A program made the translations under genes and the position numbers. Positions 17,547 through 26,594 of a stretch of 64,000 nucleotides of DNA are shown piece by piece (within the stretch, counting starts at the first letter, position 1; each line of letters begins with the position of its first letter). Origin of the DNA: Paraburkholderia oxyphila NBRC 105797 (GTDB taxonomy: Bacteria; Pseudomonadota; Gammaproteobacteria; Burkholderiales; Burkholderiaceae). The DNA lies in assembly GCF_000685075.1 (NCBI RefSeq), contig NZ_BAYD01000039.1, positions 24,713 through 88,712 on the forward strand. The letters run 5' to 3'. Under the pieces are notes generated by a model. The model was not told the origin of the DNA, ran no database searches, and was given only the letters and a program-made list of their open reading frames with translations.

Positions 17547-18839
17547 GTGTATTCATGTGAAACCATCATCGGTGGCGCCGCGGCTTCAGGCAAAAACGCG
17601 CCCGTCGACTCGCTCGCGTGGCCGGAAGAGGGCCTGCAAACCATCCCCGACTGGGTCTACACGAGCGAGTCGGTCTATGCACGCGAAGTCGAGCGCATCT
17701 TTCACGGGCGTACCTGGAACTTCGTCGCGCTGGAGGCCGAGGTGCCGAACGCGGGCGATTACAAGCGCTCATACGTCGGGCCGACTCCGGTGGTCGTGTC
17801 GCGTGCCGAAGACGGATCGATCAACGTGTTCGAAAACCGCTGCGCGCATCGCGGCGCGGAGTTTTGCCGCCACAGCAGGGGCAATAACAAAGAGTTCGTT
17901 TGTCCCTATCATCAATGGTCATATGACCTGAAGGGCAACTTGCAGGGCATTCCGTTCAAACGGGGTGTGAACCGGCAAGGGGGGATGCCCAAGGACTTCC
18001 GGAACGAGCAGCATGGACTGCGCAAGCTTGCTGTCGCCGCGCGCAACGGCGTGGTATTCGCATCGTTCGCGTCGGAGATGGAGTCGCTCGAGGCGTATCT
18101 GACGCCGGAGATCCTGAAGGACTTCGATGCCGTCTTCACGGGCAAGCCGTTGCGCATTCTCGGCTTCTACAAGAATGAGCTGCCATGCAACTGGAAGATG
18201 TATCACGAGAACCTGAAGGACCCCTATCACGCCACGCTGCTGCATTCGTTTCTGGTGGTCTTCGGCCTGCTCGTGGCGGGCAACCGCTCCGCGATGGTGG
18301 CCGACAGCAAGTACGGCATCCACGGCACGATGGCCTCGGCGAAGAGCGACACGCTCTACGCCAGCGTGGATGAGGACAAGAAGAAGGAAATGCGCTCGTT
18401 CCACGAGGGCATGACGCTGCGCGACGAACGCTTTCTTGAGTTCGTGAAGGAGTTCGACTCGGAGTGGTCGGTCACCATGCAGACGATCTGGCCGAACCTG
18501 ATCGTGCAGCGCGAGATGAACACCCTGGGTGTGCGCCATATCGTGCCGAATGGCCCGAACAGCATGGTCATGCTCTGGACCATGTTCGGCTATGAAGACG
18601 ATTCGGACGAGATGACCCGGCACCGCCTGCGCCAGGGCAACCTGATGGGCCCCTCGGGCTTTCTCGGCCTTGAGGACAACGAGGCGATGAAGTTCGTGCA
18701 GGAAGGCGTGCGCCGTTCCGTGACCGACCGCAGCATCATCCGCCTCGACGGCGACAAGGTCGGCACCGCAGACAATCTGATCTCGGAAGCCGCCATTCGG
18801 GCGATGTACAAGCACTATCGTGAAGTCATGGGGTTCTAG
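17547..18839 (+). CDS. Ring-hydroxylating oxygenase alpha subunit
   Basis: 430 residues. The N-terminal Rieske domain has Cys99-x-His101 and Cys119-x2-His122. The catalytic domain has the mononuclear iron motif DPYHATLLHSF with His228 and His233. It resembles the salicylate-5-hydroxylase / anthranilate-dioxygenase class, which uses separate ferredoxin and reductase. The GTG start follows CTGGAG. By context it should hydroxylate 6-hydroxypicolinate at C3; benzoate-like substrates cannot be excluded from sequence alone. Confidence 0.9.
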   Translation: MYSCETIIGGAAASGKNAPVDSLAWPEEGLQTIPDWVYTSESVYAREVERIFHGRTWNFVALEAEVPNAGDYKRSYVGPTPVVVSRAEDGSINVFENRCAHRGAEFCRHSRGNNKEFVCPYHQWSYDLKGNLQGIPFKRGVNRQGGMPKDFRNEQHGLRKLAVAARNGVVFASFASEMESLEAYLTPEILKDFDAVFTGKPLRILGFYKNELPCNWKMYHENLKDPYHATLLHSFLVVFGLLVAGNRSAMVADSKYGIHGTMASAKSDTLYASVDEDKKKEMRSFHEGMTLRDERFLEFVKEFDSEWSVTMQTIWPNLIVQREMNTLGVRHIVPNGPNSMVMLWTMFGYEDDSDEMTRHRLRQGNLMGPSGFLGLEDNEAMKFVQEGVRRSVTDRSIIRLDGDKVGTADNLISEAAIRAMYKHYREVMGF

Positions 18840-19349
18840 ATGCTGCCAGGTTTCGAAAAAAAGGCCATTGCGTACGACAAGGCGCTGATCGCACGCGCAG
18901 CCGTCGAGGATTTCCATGCCGAATATTGCGCCGCGCTGGATGGGGGCGACATCGAGCGCTGGCCCGAATTCTTCACGGAGGGCTGCCTGTACCGCGTGAC
19001 CGAATACGAGAACGCGGCGCGCGGGTTGCCGGTCGGTCTCGTGTATGCGGAGGGCCGCGACATGCTCCATGATCGCGCGGTAGCGATTGCCCGCACGCAG
19101 ATGTTCGCGCCGCGGCAAATGCTGCATTTCGTCTCGAACGTCCGGATTCTCGATGCCAACGACGAAGAGATCGTTGCGCAGAGCAACTATATGTTGCTGC
19201 AGACCCTTGTAGAAGGCGCCACCACGCTGCATCAGGCTGGACGCCTTTTTGATCGCTTCGCACGCCGTGGTAACGTCCTGCTGCTCAAGGAACGTCAGGC
19301 GGTGTATGACACGGCGGTGATCGCGAACGACCTGGCGTATCCGGTCTGA
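18840..19349 (+). CDS. Ring-hydroxylating oxygenase beta subunit
   Basis: 169 residues of the small-subunit family with the NTF2-like cone fold (VEDFHAEYCAALDGGDIERWPEFFTEGCLYRV at the start). The ATG directly abuts the alpha-subunit stop. It is a structural partner of the alpha subunit, forming an alpha3beta3 hexamer in known relatives. Confidence 0.92.
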   Translation: MLPGFEKKAIAYDKALIARAAVEDFHAEYCAALDGGDIERWPEFFTEGCLYRVTEYENAARGLPVGLVYAEGRDMLHDRAVAIARTQMFAPRQMLHFVSNVRILDANDEEIVAQSNYMLLQTLVEGATTLHQAGRLFDRFARRGNVLLLKERQAVYDTAVIANDLAYPV

Positions 19350-19379
19350 GCATCGGCGCATGGAAATGGGAGAAACGCG

Positions 19380-21788
19380 ATGAGCATGACCGAGCACCCT
19401 GAAGCACCGGTCGAGAGCGGTGGCGTCGGCGCCCGCGTGAGGCGTCGCGAGGACGAGCGCCATTTGCACGGCAAGGGGCGCTTCGTGGCGGACTACACGT
19501 TCCCCGACCTGCAGGAGGTGGCGTTTCTGCGCAGCCCGGTTGCGCATGCGCGTATCTTGCACATCGGCAAGCCGCAGCGTTACGCGGATCAAATCATCGT
19601 GCGCGGGGATATGCAAGGCGCGGCGGACATCGTCGCCGATTCGAGCTTGCCGTCGTACAAGCCGTCCGCGCATCCGCCGCTCGCTGCGGAGAAGGTGCGA
19701 TTCGTTGGCGAGCCTGTCGCGATGTGCTTTGCGAAAACGCGTGCACAAGCCGAGGATATTGCGGAAGAGGTCGAGCTGGATCTCGATGAACTGCCTGCGT
19801 TTGCCAACGCCTTCACGGCGCGTGAACGAACCGATGTGCGCGTGCATGAGCATTGGACCGACAATCTGTTCCTCGATCTGATCGCCGACATCGACTTCGA
19901 TGCGCGCGCGAAGGACGCACCGGTCGTCGTCAAGCAGAAGGTGGATCTCGCGCGTCAATGCATGGTGCCCATGGAGGGCAAAGCCGTGCTGGCGTACTGG
20001 GATCATCCGCAGTCGCAGCTCGTCGTGATCACGTCGACGCAAGTGCCGCACATGATACGCACGGTGCTTGCGCAGTGCCTCGGCATCGATCATGCGCAGG
20101 TGCGCGTGATTTCGCCGGATGTGGGCGGCGCGTTCGGCTACAAGTGCGTGCTGCAGCAGGAGGAGCTGTGCATTGCGTGGCTGGCGCTGACGTTCAAGAA
20201 GCCCTTCCGCTTTATTGAAGACCGGCGCGAGCATCTGATCGCGGGCGCCAATACCCGGCAGCATCACTATGAGCTCACCGCCTATGCCGATAAAAGCGGC
20301 CGCCTGCTCGCGCTCGATGCCCAACTGCTGATCGACGGTGGCGCCTATTCGGCGTGGCCTTTCACCATTGGGCTGGAAACGGGGCAGGCGCTCGGCAATC
20401 TGCCGGGGCCGTACGACTTCAGAGGGTATCGATGCCGTACCCAATGCGCCGCGACGAACAAGCCGGGCTTTCTGCCGTATCGCGGCGTGGCGCGCACGGG
20501 CGTGTGCTTTGCCATCGAACTGACGATGGACGCGATCGCGCGTGCCGTTGGCCGCGAAGCGTGGGAAGTGCGCCACGACAACCTCGTGCGCGGCGCCGAC
20601 ATGCCGTACACGAACGTGGTCAAGAAGCACTACGACAGCGGCGACTTCCAGGAAAGCCTGAAGCGGGCGGTCGAGCAACTGGACGTCGACAAATGGCGCC
20701 GGCGTCAGCAGGCCGGCGAGCCGGACGGGCGTTTGATCGGCATTGGCTTCGCGACCTTTACCGAGCAATCGGCGCACGGCACGTCCGTGTTCGCTTCGTG
20801 GGGCTTGCCCGTGGTGCCCGGCTACGACCTCGCGACGGTCCGCGTCACGGCGGATGGCGGCCTCGAGTTGCGTGCGGGCATTCATTCCCACGGACAGGGC
20901 ATGGAAACGACGCTTGCGCAGATCGCCAATGAAGTGCTCGGCGTGCCCCTGCACAAGATCCGTCTCGTGCATGGCGATACTGCGCTTACGCCTTATTCGA
21001 CTGGAACCTACGCATCGCGCAGCATTGTCATGGCAGGCGGCGCGGTGGCGGCGACCTGCCGCGAGCTGATTCCGCGCATTGTCAGCATCGGCGCGCATCT
21101 GCTGGGCGAGCCAGCCGATGCCGTGCGCTTCGAAGCCGGAGAAGTGATTGGCGCGAGTGGCCGCGTGCCGCTCGCCGATATCGCGGCCGCATGGTACCTG
21201 CGGCCCGAACGTTTGCCCGCAGGCGTCAATCTCGCGGGCCTGGAAGCTACCCAGGGATTCAAGCCCAAGGTTGATACCGGGGCCTTCAGTTATGCAACGC
21301 ACGCGGCGGCTGTCGCTGTCGATGCGCGAACGGGCCATGTCGATATTCTCGAGTATGTGATCGTCGAGGATTGCGGCCGGATGATCAACCCGATGGTGGT
21401 CGAAGGGCAAACCATCGGCGGCACGGCGCAGGGCATCGGCACGGCATTTTATGAAGAGACGCTGTACGACGATAATGCGCAGCCGCTGACTTCCACGCTG
21501 GCGGACTACATGCTGCCGGGCCCGACCGAGTTACCGCCGCTCAAGATCATTCATATGGAAACGCCGTCGCCTTATACCGAGTTCGGTGCGAAGGGCGTGG
21601 GGGAAGGCGGGGCGATTGCGCCGCCGGCGGCGCTCTTCAATGCCGTCAATGACGCGTTGCATCCGCTTGGCGCCAGCGTCTCCGAAACGCCCTTGACGCC
21701 GCGCCGGCTGCTCGCCGCGATTGCGGCCGCGAAGCACGCAAATGCAGCCGACGTCAAGCAGGATCTGACTGACGAGGTGGTGCAATGA
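19380..21788 (+). CDS. Molybdenum hydroxylase large subunit (probable picolinate dehydrogenase)
   Basis: 802 residues of the xanthine dehydrogenase large-subunit family. Motifs are PDVGGAFGYKC, PYRGVARTG in place of the CoxL AYRGAGR, and the catalytic Glu at about residue 742 in GAKGVGEGGAIAPP. By position in the cluster it would add water-derived oxygen at C6 of picolinate, as PicA does in Alcaligenes faecalis JQ135. It is followed by FAD and Fe-S subunits in the order large, medium, small. The substrate is inferred from gene company, not from the sequence. Confidence 0.87.
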   Translation: MSMTEHPEAPVESGGVGARVRRREDERHLHGKGRFVADYTFPDLQEVAFLRSPVAHARILHIGKPQRYADQIIVRGDMQGAADIVADSSLPSYKPSAHPPLAAEKVRFVGEPVAMCFAKTRAQAEDIAEEVELDLDELPAFANAFTARERTDVRVHEHWTDNLFLDLIADIDFDARAKDAPVVVKQKVDLARQCMVPMEGKAVLAYWDHPQSQLVVITSTQVPHMIRTVLAQCLGIDHAQVRVISPDVGGAFGYKCVLQQEELCIAWLALTFKKPFRFIEDRREHLIAGANTRQHHYELTAYADKSGRLLALDAQLLIDGGAYSAWPFTIGLETGQALGNLPGPYDFRGYRCRTQCAATNKPGFLPYRGVARTGVCFAIELTMDAIARAVGREAWEVRHDNLVRGADMPYTNVVKKHYDSGDFQESLKRAVEQLDVDKWRRRQQAGEPDGRLIGIGFATFTEQSAHGTSVFASWGLPVVPGYDLATVRVTADGGLELRAGIHSHGQGMETTLAQIANEVLGVPLHKIRLVHGDTALTPYSTGTYASRSIVMAGGAVAATCRELIPRIVSIGAHLLGEPADAVRFEAGEVIGASGRVPLADIAAAWYLRPERLPAGVNLAGLEATQGFKPKVDTGAFSYATHAAAVAVDARTGHVDILEYVIVEDCGRMINPMVVEGQTIGGTAQGIGTAFYEETLYDDNAQPLTSTLADYMLPGPTELPPLKIIHMETPSPYTEFGAKGVGEGGAIAPPAALFNAVNDALHPLGASVSETPLTPRRLLAAIAAAKHANAADVKQDLTDEVVQ

Positions 21789-22624
21789 AGGCCGCCGCAT
21801 TCGACTATGTGATGGCACAGACGCTGCCTGAGGCACTTGCGGCGCTAGGTGGACCAACGGCCGGCACCAAGCCCATTGCCGGGAGTCAGTCGATGGGCCC
21901 GATGCTGAATCTGCGGCTCGCGCGTCCTCGCCAGGTGATCGACGTTTCGCGCATTCCTGATTTACGTTCGGTGTCCGAAGCGGGGGATGCGATCCGGGTC
22001 GGCGCGGCTGTTACGCACGCGGAGATCGAGGACGGGCGGCATCCCTTGTTGCGCCATCCCTACCTTCAGTTCGTGGCCGGAGGGATCGCGTATCGTGCGA
22101 TCCGCAATCGCGGCACGATCGGAGGCAGTCTCGCGCATGCCGATCCCGCCGCCGACTGGCCGCTCGCCTTGTCGGCACTCGATGCACGGATCGAGCTGGT
22201 CAGGAGCGGCGGCACGCGCATCGTGCGTGCCGCGGACTTCATGCTGGGCGCGTTCACCACGCTGCTCGAAGAAGGCGAAATGATTTCTGCCGTGCTGTTG
22301 CCGAAGCTGGGTTCGTCGCTGCGATGGGGCTATTACAAGCTCTGCCGTAAAACCGGGGAATTCGCGCATGCGAGCGCCGCGGCCGCGTTCGATGCGCGCG
22401 CGGGCCTTGCACGCGTCGTGCTCGGCGCCCTGGATGGGCCGCCCGTTGCGCTGGACGATCTCGCGCAACACATCGCGCAACAGGGCGCGGACGCCGCGGC
22501 ACCGGAAGCACTGGAAAACGCAGTGGCCCGCGCGATGCCCAATGCGGACGCAATCGATCGCGCGATGCATGCCGCGACGCTTGAACGCTGCTTGCAGCAG
22601 GCGTTCGGCGTATCTAACAGGTAG
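21785..22624 (+). CDS. Molybdenum hydroxylase FAD subunit
   Basis: 279 residues. FAD-binding segments are IAGSQSMGPMLNLRLARP (about residues 37-54) and RNRGTIGGSLAHADPAADWP. The ATG lies inside the large-subunit stop (ATGA overlap). It receives electrons from the Fe-S subunit encoded next. Confidence 0.93.
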   Translation: MKAAAFDYVMAQTLPEALAALGGPTAGTKPIAGSQSMGPMLNLRLARPRQVIDVSRIPDLRSVSEAGDAIRVGAAVTHAEIEDGRHPLLRHPYLQFVAGGIAYRAIRNRGTIGGSLAHADPAADWPLALSALDARIELVRSGGTRIVRAADFMLGAFTTLLEEGEMISAVLLPKLGSSLRWGYYKLCRKTGEFAHASAAAAFDARAGLARVVLGALDGPPVALDDLAQHIAQQGADAAAPEALENAVARAMPNADAIDRAMHAATLERCLQQAFGVSNR

Positions 22625-22636
22625 ACGAGGGTTTTT

Positions 22637-23839
22637 ATGTCGGTAATCGAACTGACTGTCAACGACCTGCCCGTACGCAGCGAGATCGAGCCGCGCGTGC
22701 ATCTGGGCGATTTTCTGCGTGACGAGCAGCATCTGACCGGTACGCATCTGGGCTGCGAGCATGGCGTCTGCGGCGCCTGCACCGTGCTGGTCGACGACCA
22801 GCCCGTACGCTCGTGCATCACGTTTGCCGTCGCATGCAACCGTCAGCAGGTACGCACGATCGAAGGATTCGGCGACGACGAGCTCATGGCGCGTCTGCGC
22901 CGTTCTTTTTCACAGCATCATGCGCTGCAATGCGGCTACTGCACGCCTGGCATGCTGATCACCGCGCGAGACATCGTGCAGCGCTATCCGGACGCCGACG
23001 AGGCCCGGATCCGCCTCGAATTGTCGGGCAATCTGTGCCGTTGCACGGGTTACATGGGCATTGTGGCGGCGATCAAGGCGGTGCTCGCCGACTTGAAGAT
23101 CCATCCGCTCGCACAGGCGCCGGAAGCGGCGGCCGCTCCGGCCGCCCATGTCGCTCCGGCAGTACCTCAGAGCCACACCTTTGAGACTTTCACCGCCGCT
23201 CCCGCTGTGCCCGCTGCGCCATCGACTCCAGCGGCAATCACTACAGGATCGAGTGACCAGGCAAGCGCGCAGCGAAAAGGCTGGACCGCGATCGACGACA
23301 GTTTTGTCGTGCCGTTTCCGCTCGAGAAGGTGTGGGCTTTCATGGGCGATCTGCCCTCCGTTACAGCCTGTCTTCCCGGCGCCGAGCTGACGGAGCACGA
23401 CGACGAAGCGGTGAAGGGGAAAATCGCGATCAAGTTCGGCCCGATGTCGGCTAATTTCGCGGGCGCGGCGCGTCTCGAACGTGACGATGCCGCGCATCGT
23501 GCCGTCATGCGCGGGGCAGGGCAGGACAACATCAGCCGCTCCCGCGCGAATGGCGATGTCACGTATGCGTTGAGCCCCGAAGCCAGCGGCACCAGCACGC
23601 GCGTGGCCGTCACGCTCGAATACATGCTACAGGGACCCCTCGCGCAGTTCTCGCGTTCGGGGCTCGTCAAGGACTTTGTGCGGCGGATGATCGCCGACTT
23701 TGGCTCACGCATTACGGCACAACTTGGCGGCAGCGACGCGCCGCAGGCGAGCCCGGCGTCCCAGAAGTTCAACATGGGCAGTCTGATCTGGAGTGTGGTC
23801 TGGGGCCGTATTGCGCGGCTGTTTGGCAAGCGGGGTTAG
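22637..23839 (+). CDS. Fused [2Fe-2S] subunit and CoxG domain
   Basis: 400 residues. Residues 1-158 are a complete CoxS-type Fe-S subunit (CEHGVCGACTVL, CGYCTPGM, LCRCTGYMG). An Ala/Pro-rich linker spans about 158-210. Residues 215-370 form a CoxG/SRPBCC domain (FVVPFPLEKVWAFMGDLPSVTACLPGAEL) with a hydrophobic C-terminal tail (LIWSVVWGRIARLFGKRG). In the other hydroxylase of this window these are two separate genes. The fusion would tie the membrane or maturation factor to the electron-transfer subunit. It ends the operon that starts at 15987. Confidence 0.92.
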   Translation: MSVIELTVNDLPVRSEIEPRVHLGDFLRDEQHLTGTHLGCEHGVCGACTVLVDDQPVRSCITFAVACNRQQVRTIEGFGDDELMARLRRSFSQHHALQCGYCTPGMLITARDIVQRYPDADEARIRLELSGNLCRCTGYMGIVAAIKAVLADLKIHPLAQAPEAAAAPAAHVAPAVPQSHTFETFTAAPAVPAAPSTPAAITTGSSDQASAQRKGWTAIDDSFVVPFPLEKVWAFMGDLPSVTACLPGAELTEHDDEAVKGKIAIKFGPMSANFAGAARLERDDAAHRAVMRGAGQDNISRSRANGDVTYALSPEASGTSTRVAVTLEYMLQGPLAQFSRSGLVKDFVRRMIADFGSRITAQLGGSDAPQASPASQKFNMGSLIWSVVWGRIARLFGKRG

Positions 23840-23887
23840 CCGATAGCGCACACCGGGTTTACTCCCGGATTTCGCAAACCTATTTCG

Positions 23888-23899
23888 TCAGTACGCTGA
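23888..23899. promoter_or_regulatory. Candidate PicR (MarR) operator 2
   Basis: TCAGTACGCTGA, form TCAG-N4-CTGA, in the 64-bp gap before the decarboxylase gene and about 16 bp before its ATG. On the opposite strand the site at 31885 is the identical 12-mer. Confidence 0.7.
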
Positions 23900-23915
23900 T
23901 TATATGGAACGTGAC

Positions 23916-24881
23916 ATGACCCACCGGATTCGCAAGATCGCGCTGGAAGAACATTTTTCGGCGCCAGGATTCCAGAGCTACTCGAAGAGTTTCACGCAGC
24001 ATATTGCGCCCGAGGTCTTGCGCGACCTTGCTGCGCGTCTAACTGACTTCAACGAACAGCGCCTCGATGAAATGGATCGCGCGGGCATCGCCTATACGAT
24101 CCTCTCGCAGACGGGGCCGAGCGTTCAGGGCGAACCCGATCCCGCGGTGGCGATTGCGCGTGCGAGAGAGAACAACGATTTCCTTGCCCGGCAGATTGCG
24201 CGCCATCCCGCGCGCTTCGGCGGATTCGCCACGTTGCCGATGCACAGCCCGGAGGCGGCGTCGGTAGAGTTGACGCGCGCCGTGCGTGAACTCGGCTTCA
24301 AGGGCGCGCTCGTCAACGGCCATACATTCGGCACGTATTACGACGACCCTGCCTACGACGCGTTCTGGGCGACGCTGCAGGAACTCGACGTGCCGTTCTA
24401 CCTGCACCCGGCAGACGCATGCGTGAACCCGCGCGTGCTCGACGGCCACCCGGAACTCACGGGGGCGACATGGGGCTGGGGCGTCGAAACAGCAAGCCAT
24501 GCGCTGCGTCTGTTATTCGGGGGCGTTTTCGACCGCTTCCCGAACGTGAAGCTGATTCTGGGCCACATGGGCGAAGGGCTGCCGTTCCTGCGCTGGCGCT
24601 TCGATAGCCGCTTTGCGGCCTACCCGTATGGCGTGGTGCTGGCGCGCGCGCCGTCGGCCTACATCGGCACCAATATCGTGATCACGACGTCGGGTGTGTG
24701 CTCTGCGCCGGCGCTGCTCGGCGCGATCGGTGAGATGGGCCCGCAAGCCGTGTTGTTCTCCGTTGACTACCCGTACGAATCGACGGCGATTGCAGCGGAT
24801 TTCATCGAACAGGCGCCGCTCGACGAGGCGGTCCGCGAGCTCGTCTGCTATCGCAACGCAGAGCGCCTGTTCAGGCTTTGA
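23916..24881 (+). CDS. picC: Amidohydrolase-family decarboxylase (probable 3,6-dihydroxypicolinate decarboxylase)
   Basis: About 321 residues, related to gamma-resorcylate and 2,3-dihydroxybenzoate decarboxylases. It has the N-terminal metal motif IALEEHF, His164 in FYLHPADAC, GHMGEGLPFLRWR and Asp284 in FSVDYPYES. These enzymes are metal-dependent and non-oxidative. In the pic pathway PicC removes the carboxylate of 3,6-dihydroxypicolinate to give 2,5-dihydroxypyridine, exactly what the downstream genes need. Two in-frame ATGs exist: 23904 has no ribosome site, 23916 has GGAA 6 nt ahead. Confidence 0.85.
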   Translation: MTHRIRKIALEEHFSAPGFQSYSKSFTQHIAPEVLRDLAARLTDFNEQRLDEMDRAGIAYTILSQTGPSVQGEPDPAVAIARARENNDFLARQIARHPARFGGFATLPMHSPEAASVELTRAVRELGFKGALVNGHTFGTYYDDPAYDAFWATLQELDVPFYLHPADACVNPRVLDGHPELTGATWGWGVETASHALRLLFGGVFDRFPNVKLILGHMGEGLPFLRWRFDSRFAAYPYGVVLARAPSAYIGTNIVITTSGVCSAPALLGAIGEMGPQAVLFSVDYPYESTAIAADFIEQAPLDEAVRELVCYRNAERLFRL

Positions 24882-24929
24882 CGCGCCGGTGCACGAGCCT
24901 TCTTTCTAACCTCACTGAAGCAGGTTGAT

Positions 24930-25682
24930 ATGTACAAGACTTTTCGGATTGGCCAGATCGTGCCGAGCTCGAATACGACGATGGAAACGGAAATCCCGGC
25001 GATGCTGATGGCGCGCCAGTCCATTCGTCCCGAGCGGTTCACGTTCCATTCGAGCCGGATGCGCATGAAGAAAGTGGTCAAGGAAGAACTCGCCGCGATG
25101 GATGCCGAGTCGGACCGCTGCGCCATGGAACTCAGCGATGCGCGCGTCGACGTGCTGGGCTACGCGTGTCTCGTTGCGATCATGGCCATGGGGCACGGCT
25201 ATCACCGCGTGTCGCAGGAGCGTCTGCGCGGGCGCACCGTAGAAAACGGCGGGGCCGCACCGGTCATCACCAGTGCGGGCGCGCTTGTCGATGCACTCAA
25301 GGTGATCGGCGCCCGGCGCATCGTGGTGGTCGCGCCGTACATGAAGCCGCTCACGGAGCTGGTGGTCGACTACATCCGCAACGAAGGCTACGAGGTGCTG
25401 GACTATCGCGCGCTCGAGATCCCGGACAACCTGGAGGTGGGGCGTCATGACCCGGGCCTGCTGCCGGGCATCGTGGCGCAGATGGACACGCAACACGCCG
25501 ACGCCATCGTTCTTTCGGCGTGTGTACAGATGCCGTCACTGCCTGCTGTTGCGAAGGTGGAGGCGATGACGGGCAAGCCGGTGATCACCGCCTCGATCGC
25601 CACGACCTACGCGATGCTCAAGCAACTGGGGCTGGAAGCGGTGGTGCCGGGTGCGGGTGCGCTGCTTTCGGGCGCTTACTGA
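24930..25682 (+). CDS. nicE: Maleate cis-trans isomerase
   Basis: 250 residues of the Asp/Glu racemase superfamily. It begins with the maleate isomerase signature RIGQIVPSSNTTMETEIP. The two catalytic cysteines are present: Cys80 in GYACLVAIMAMG and Cys198 in SACVQMPSLPA. It converts maleate to fumarate, the last step of the maleamate pathway (NicE/PicG). A second copy lies at 33535-34287. Confidence 0.92.
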   Translation: MYKTFRIGQIVPSSNTTMETEIPAMLMARQSIRPERFTFHSSRMRMKKVVKEELAAMDAESDRCAMELSDARVDVLGYACLVAIMAMGHGYHRVSQERLRGRTVENGGAAPVITSAGALVDALKVIGARRIVVVAPYMKPLTELVVDYIRNEGYEVLDYRALEIPDNLEVGRHDPGLLPGIVAQMDTQHADAIVLSACVQMPSLPAVAKVEAMTGKPVITASIATTYAMLKQLGLEAVVPGAGALLSGAY

Positions 25683-25717
25683 ACACGCCATCGATTGATA
25701 CCGGAGCGGAGAACCCT

Positions 25718-26572
25718 ATGAGCCTGCGTTCAACTTTCCTGTATGGCGGCAACGTTCATGCGAACGGGATCCGTCAACACTATCTGCGCTTCGGCGGGAC
25801 AGAGGCCGGGCGAAGCGGGCGCGATCCCGTGATCATCGTGCCGGGCATCACCAGCCCCGCTGTGACATGGGGCTTCGTCGGCGAGCACTTCGGCCAGGCG
25901 TTCGACACCTACGTGCTCGACGTGCGCGGGCGTGGCCTGTCGTCGTCCTCCAACGACCTCGATTACAGCCTCGATGCACAGGCGGCAGACCTCATCGCCT
26001 TCGCGCAAGCGCTGAATCTGGAGCGCTATAGCGTGGCGGGTCATTCAATGGGCGGACGCATCGGCATGCGTGCGGCGCGCGCAAAGCCGGCTGGACTCGC
26101 GCGGCTGGCGATGATCGATCCCCCGGTGTCCGGGCCCGGGCGGCGCGCCTATCCGGCGCAGCTTCCCTGGTACATCGATTCGATCCGGCAAGCGAGCGGC
26201 GGCATGGACGCCGAGGCCATGCGCGCGTACTGCCCAACCTGGACCGACGAACAATTGAAACTGCGCGCCGAGTGGCTGCATACCTGCAATGAGCGTGCGG
26301 TCCGTACCAGCTTCGAAGGCTTCCATACAGACGACGTGCACGCGGACCTCGCGCAGCTGGCCATTCCTCTGCTGCTGATCACGGCCGCCCGCGGCGACGT
26401 CGTTCGCGACGCGGACGTGGAAGCGATGCGCGCGCTCGCCCCGCAACTGCAGGACACGCGAGTGCCGGATGCCGGCCACATGATTCCGTGGGACAACGCG
26501 CCCGGATTCTATCGCGCATTCGGCGATTTTCTTGGCGTGGCGCTTCCGTCTTCGTCAGCCATTGTTTGCTGA
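25718..26572 (+). CDS. nicD: N-formylmaleamate deformylase, NicD-like
   Basis: 284 residues of the alpha/beta hydrolase fold. It has the nucleophile elbow AGHSMGGRIG (Ser110), DVRGRGLSSSS, and the catalytic His in DAGHMIPWDN. NicD hydrolyses N-formylmaleamate, the product of 2,5-dihydroxypyridine cleavage, to maleamate and formate. I chose ATG 25718 (MSLRSTFLYGG) with GGAG upstream; the open frame extending to 25520 overlaps the isomerase gene and has no family similarity. Confidence 0.88.
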   Translation: MSLRSTFLYGGNVHANGIRQHYLRFGGTEAGRSGRDPVIIVPGITSPAVTWGFVGEHFGQAFDTYVLDVRGRGLSSSSNDLDYSLDAQAADLIAFAQALNLERYSVAGHSMGGRIGMRAARAKPAGLARLAMIDPPVSGPGRRAYPAQLPWYIDSIRQASGGMDAEAMRAYCPTWTDEQLKLRAEWLHTCNERAVRTSFEGFHTDDVHADLAQLAIPLLLITAARGDVVRDADVEAMRALAPQLQDTRVPDAGHMIPWDNAPGFYRAFGDFLGVALPSSSAIVC

Positions 26573-26594
26573 TTCACACAATCAAGGAGGCGAG

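Noticed and set aside
17919..21410. An 1163-codon open frame on the minus strand, opposite the ring-hydroxylase and Mo-hydroxylase genes.
   Set aside because: It is antisense to four genes with clear motifs, has Arg/His-rich composition typical of high-GC shadow frames, and has no domain.
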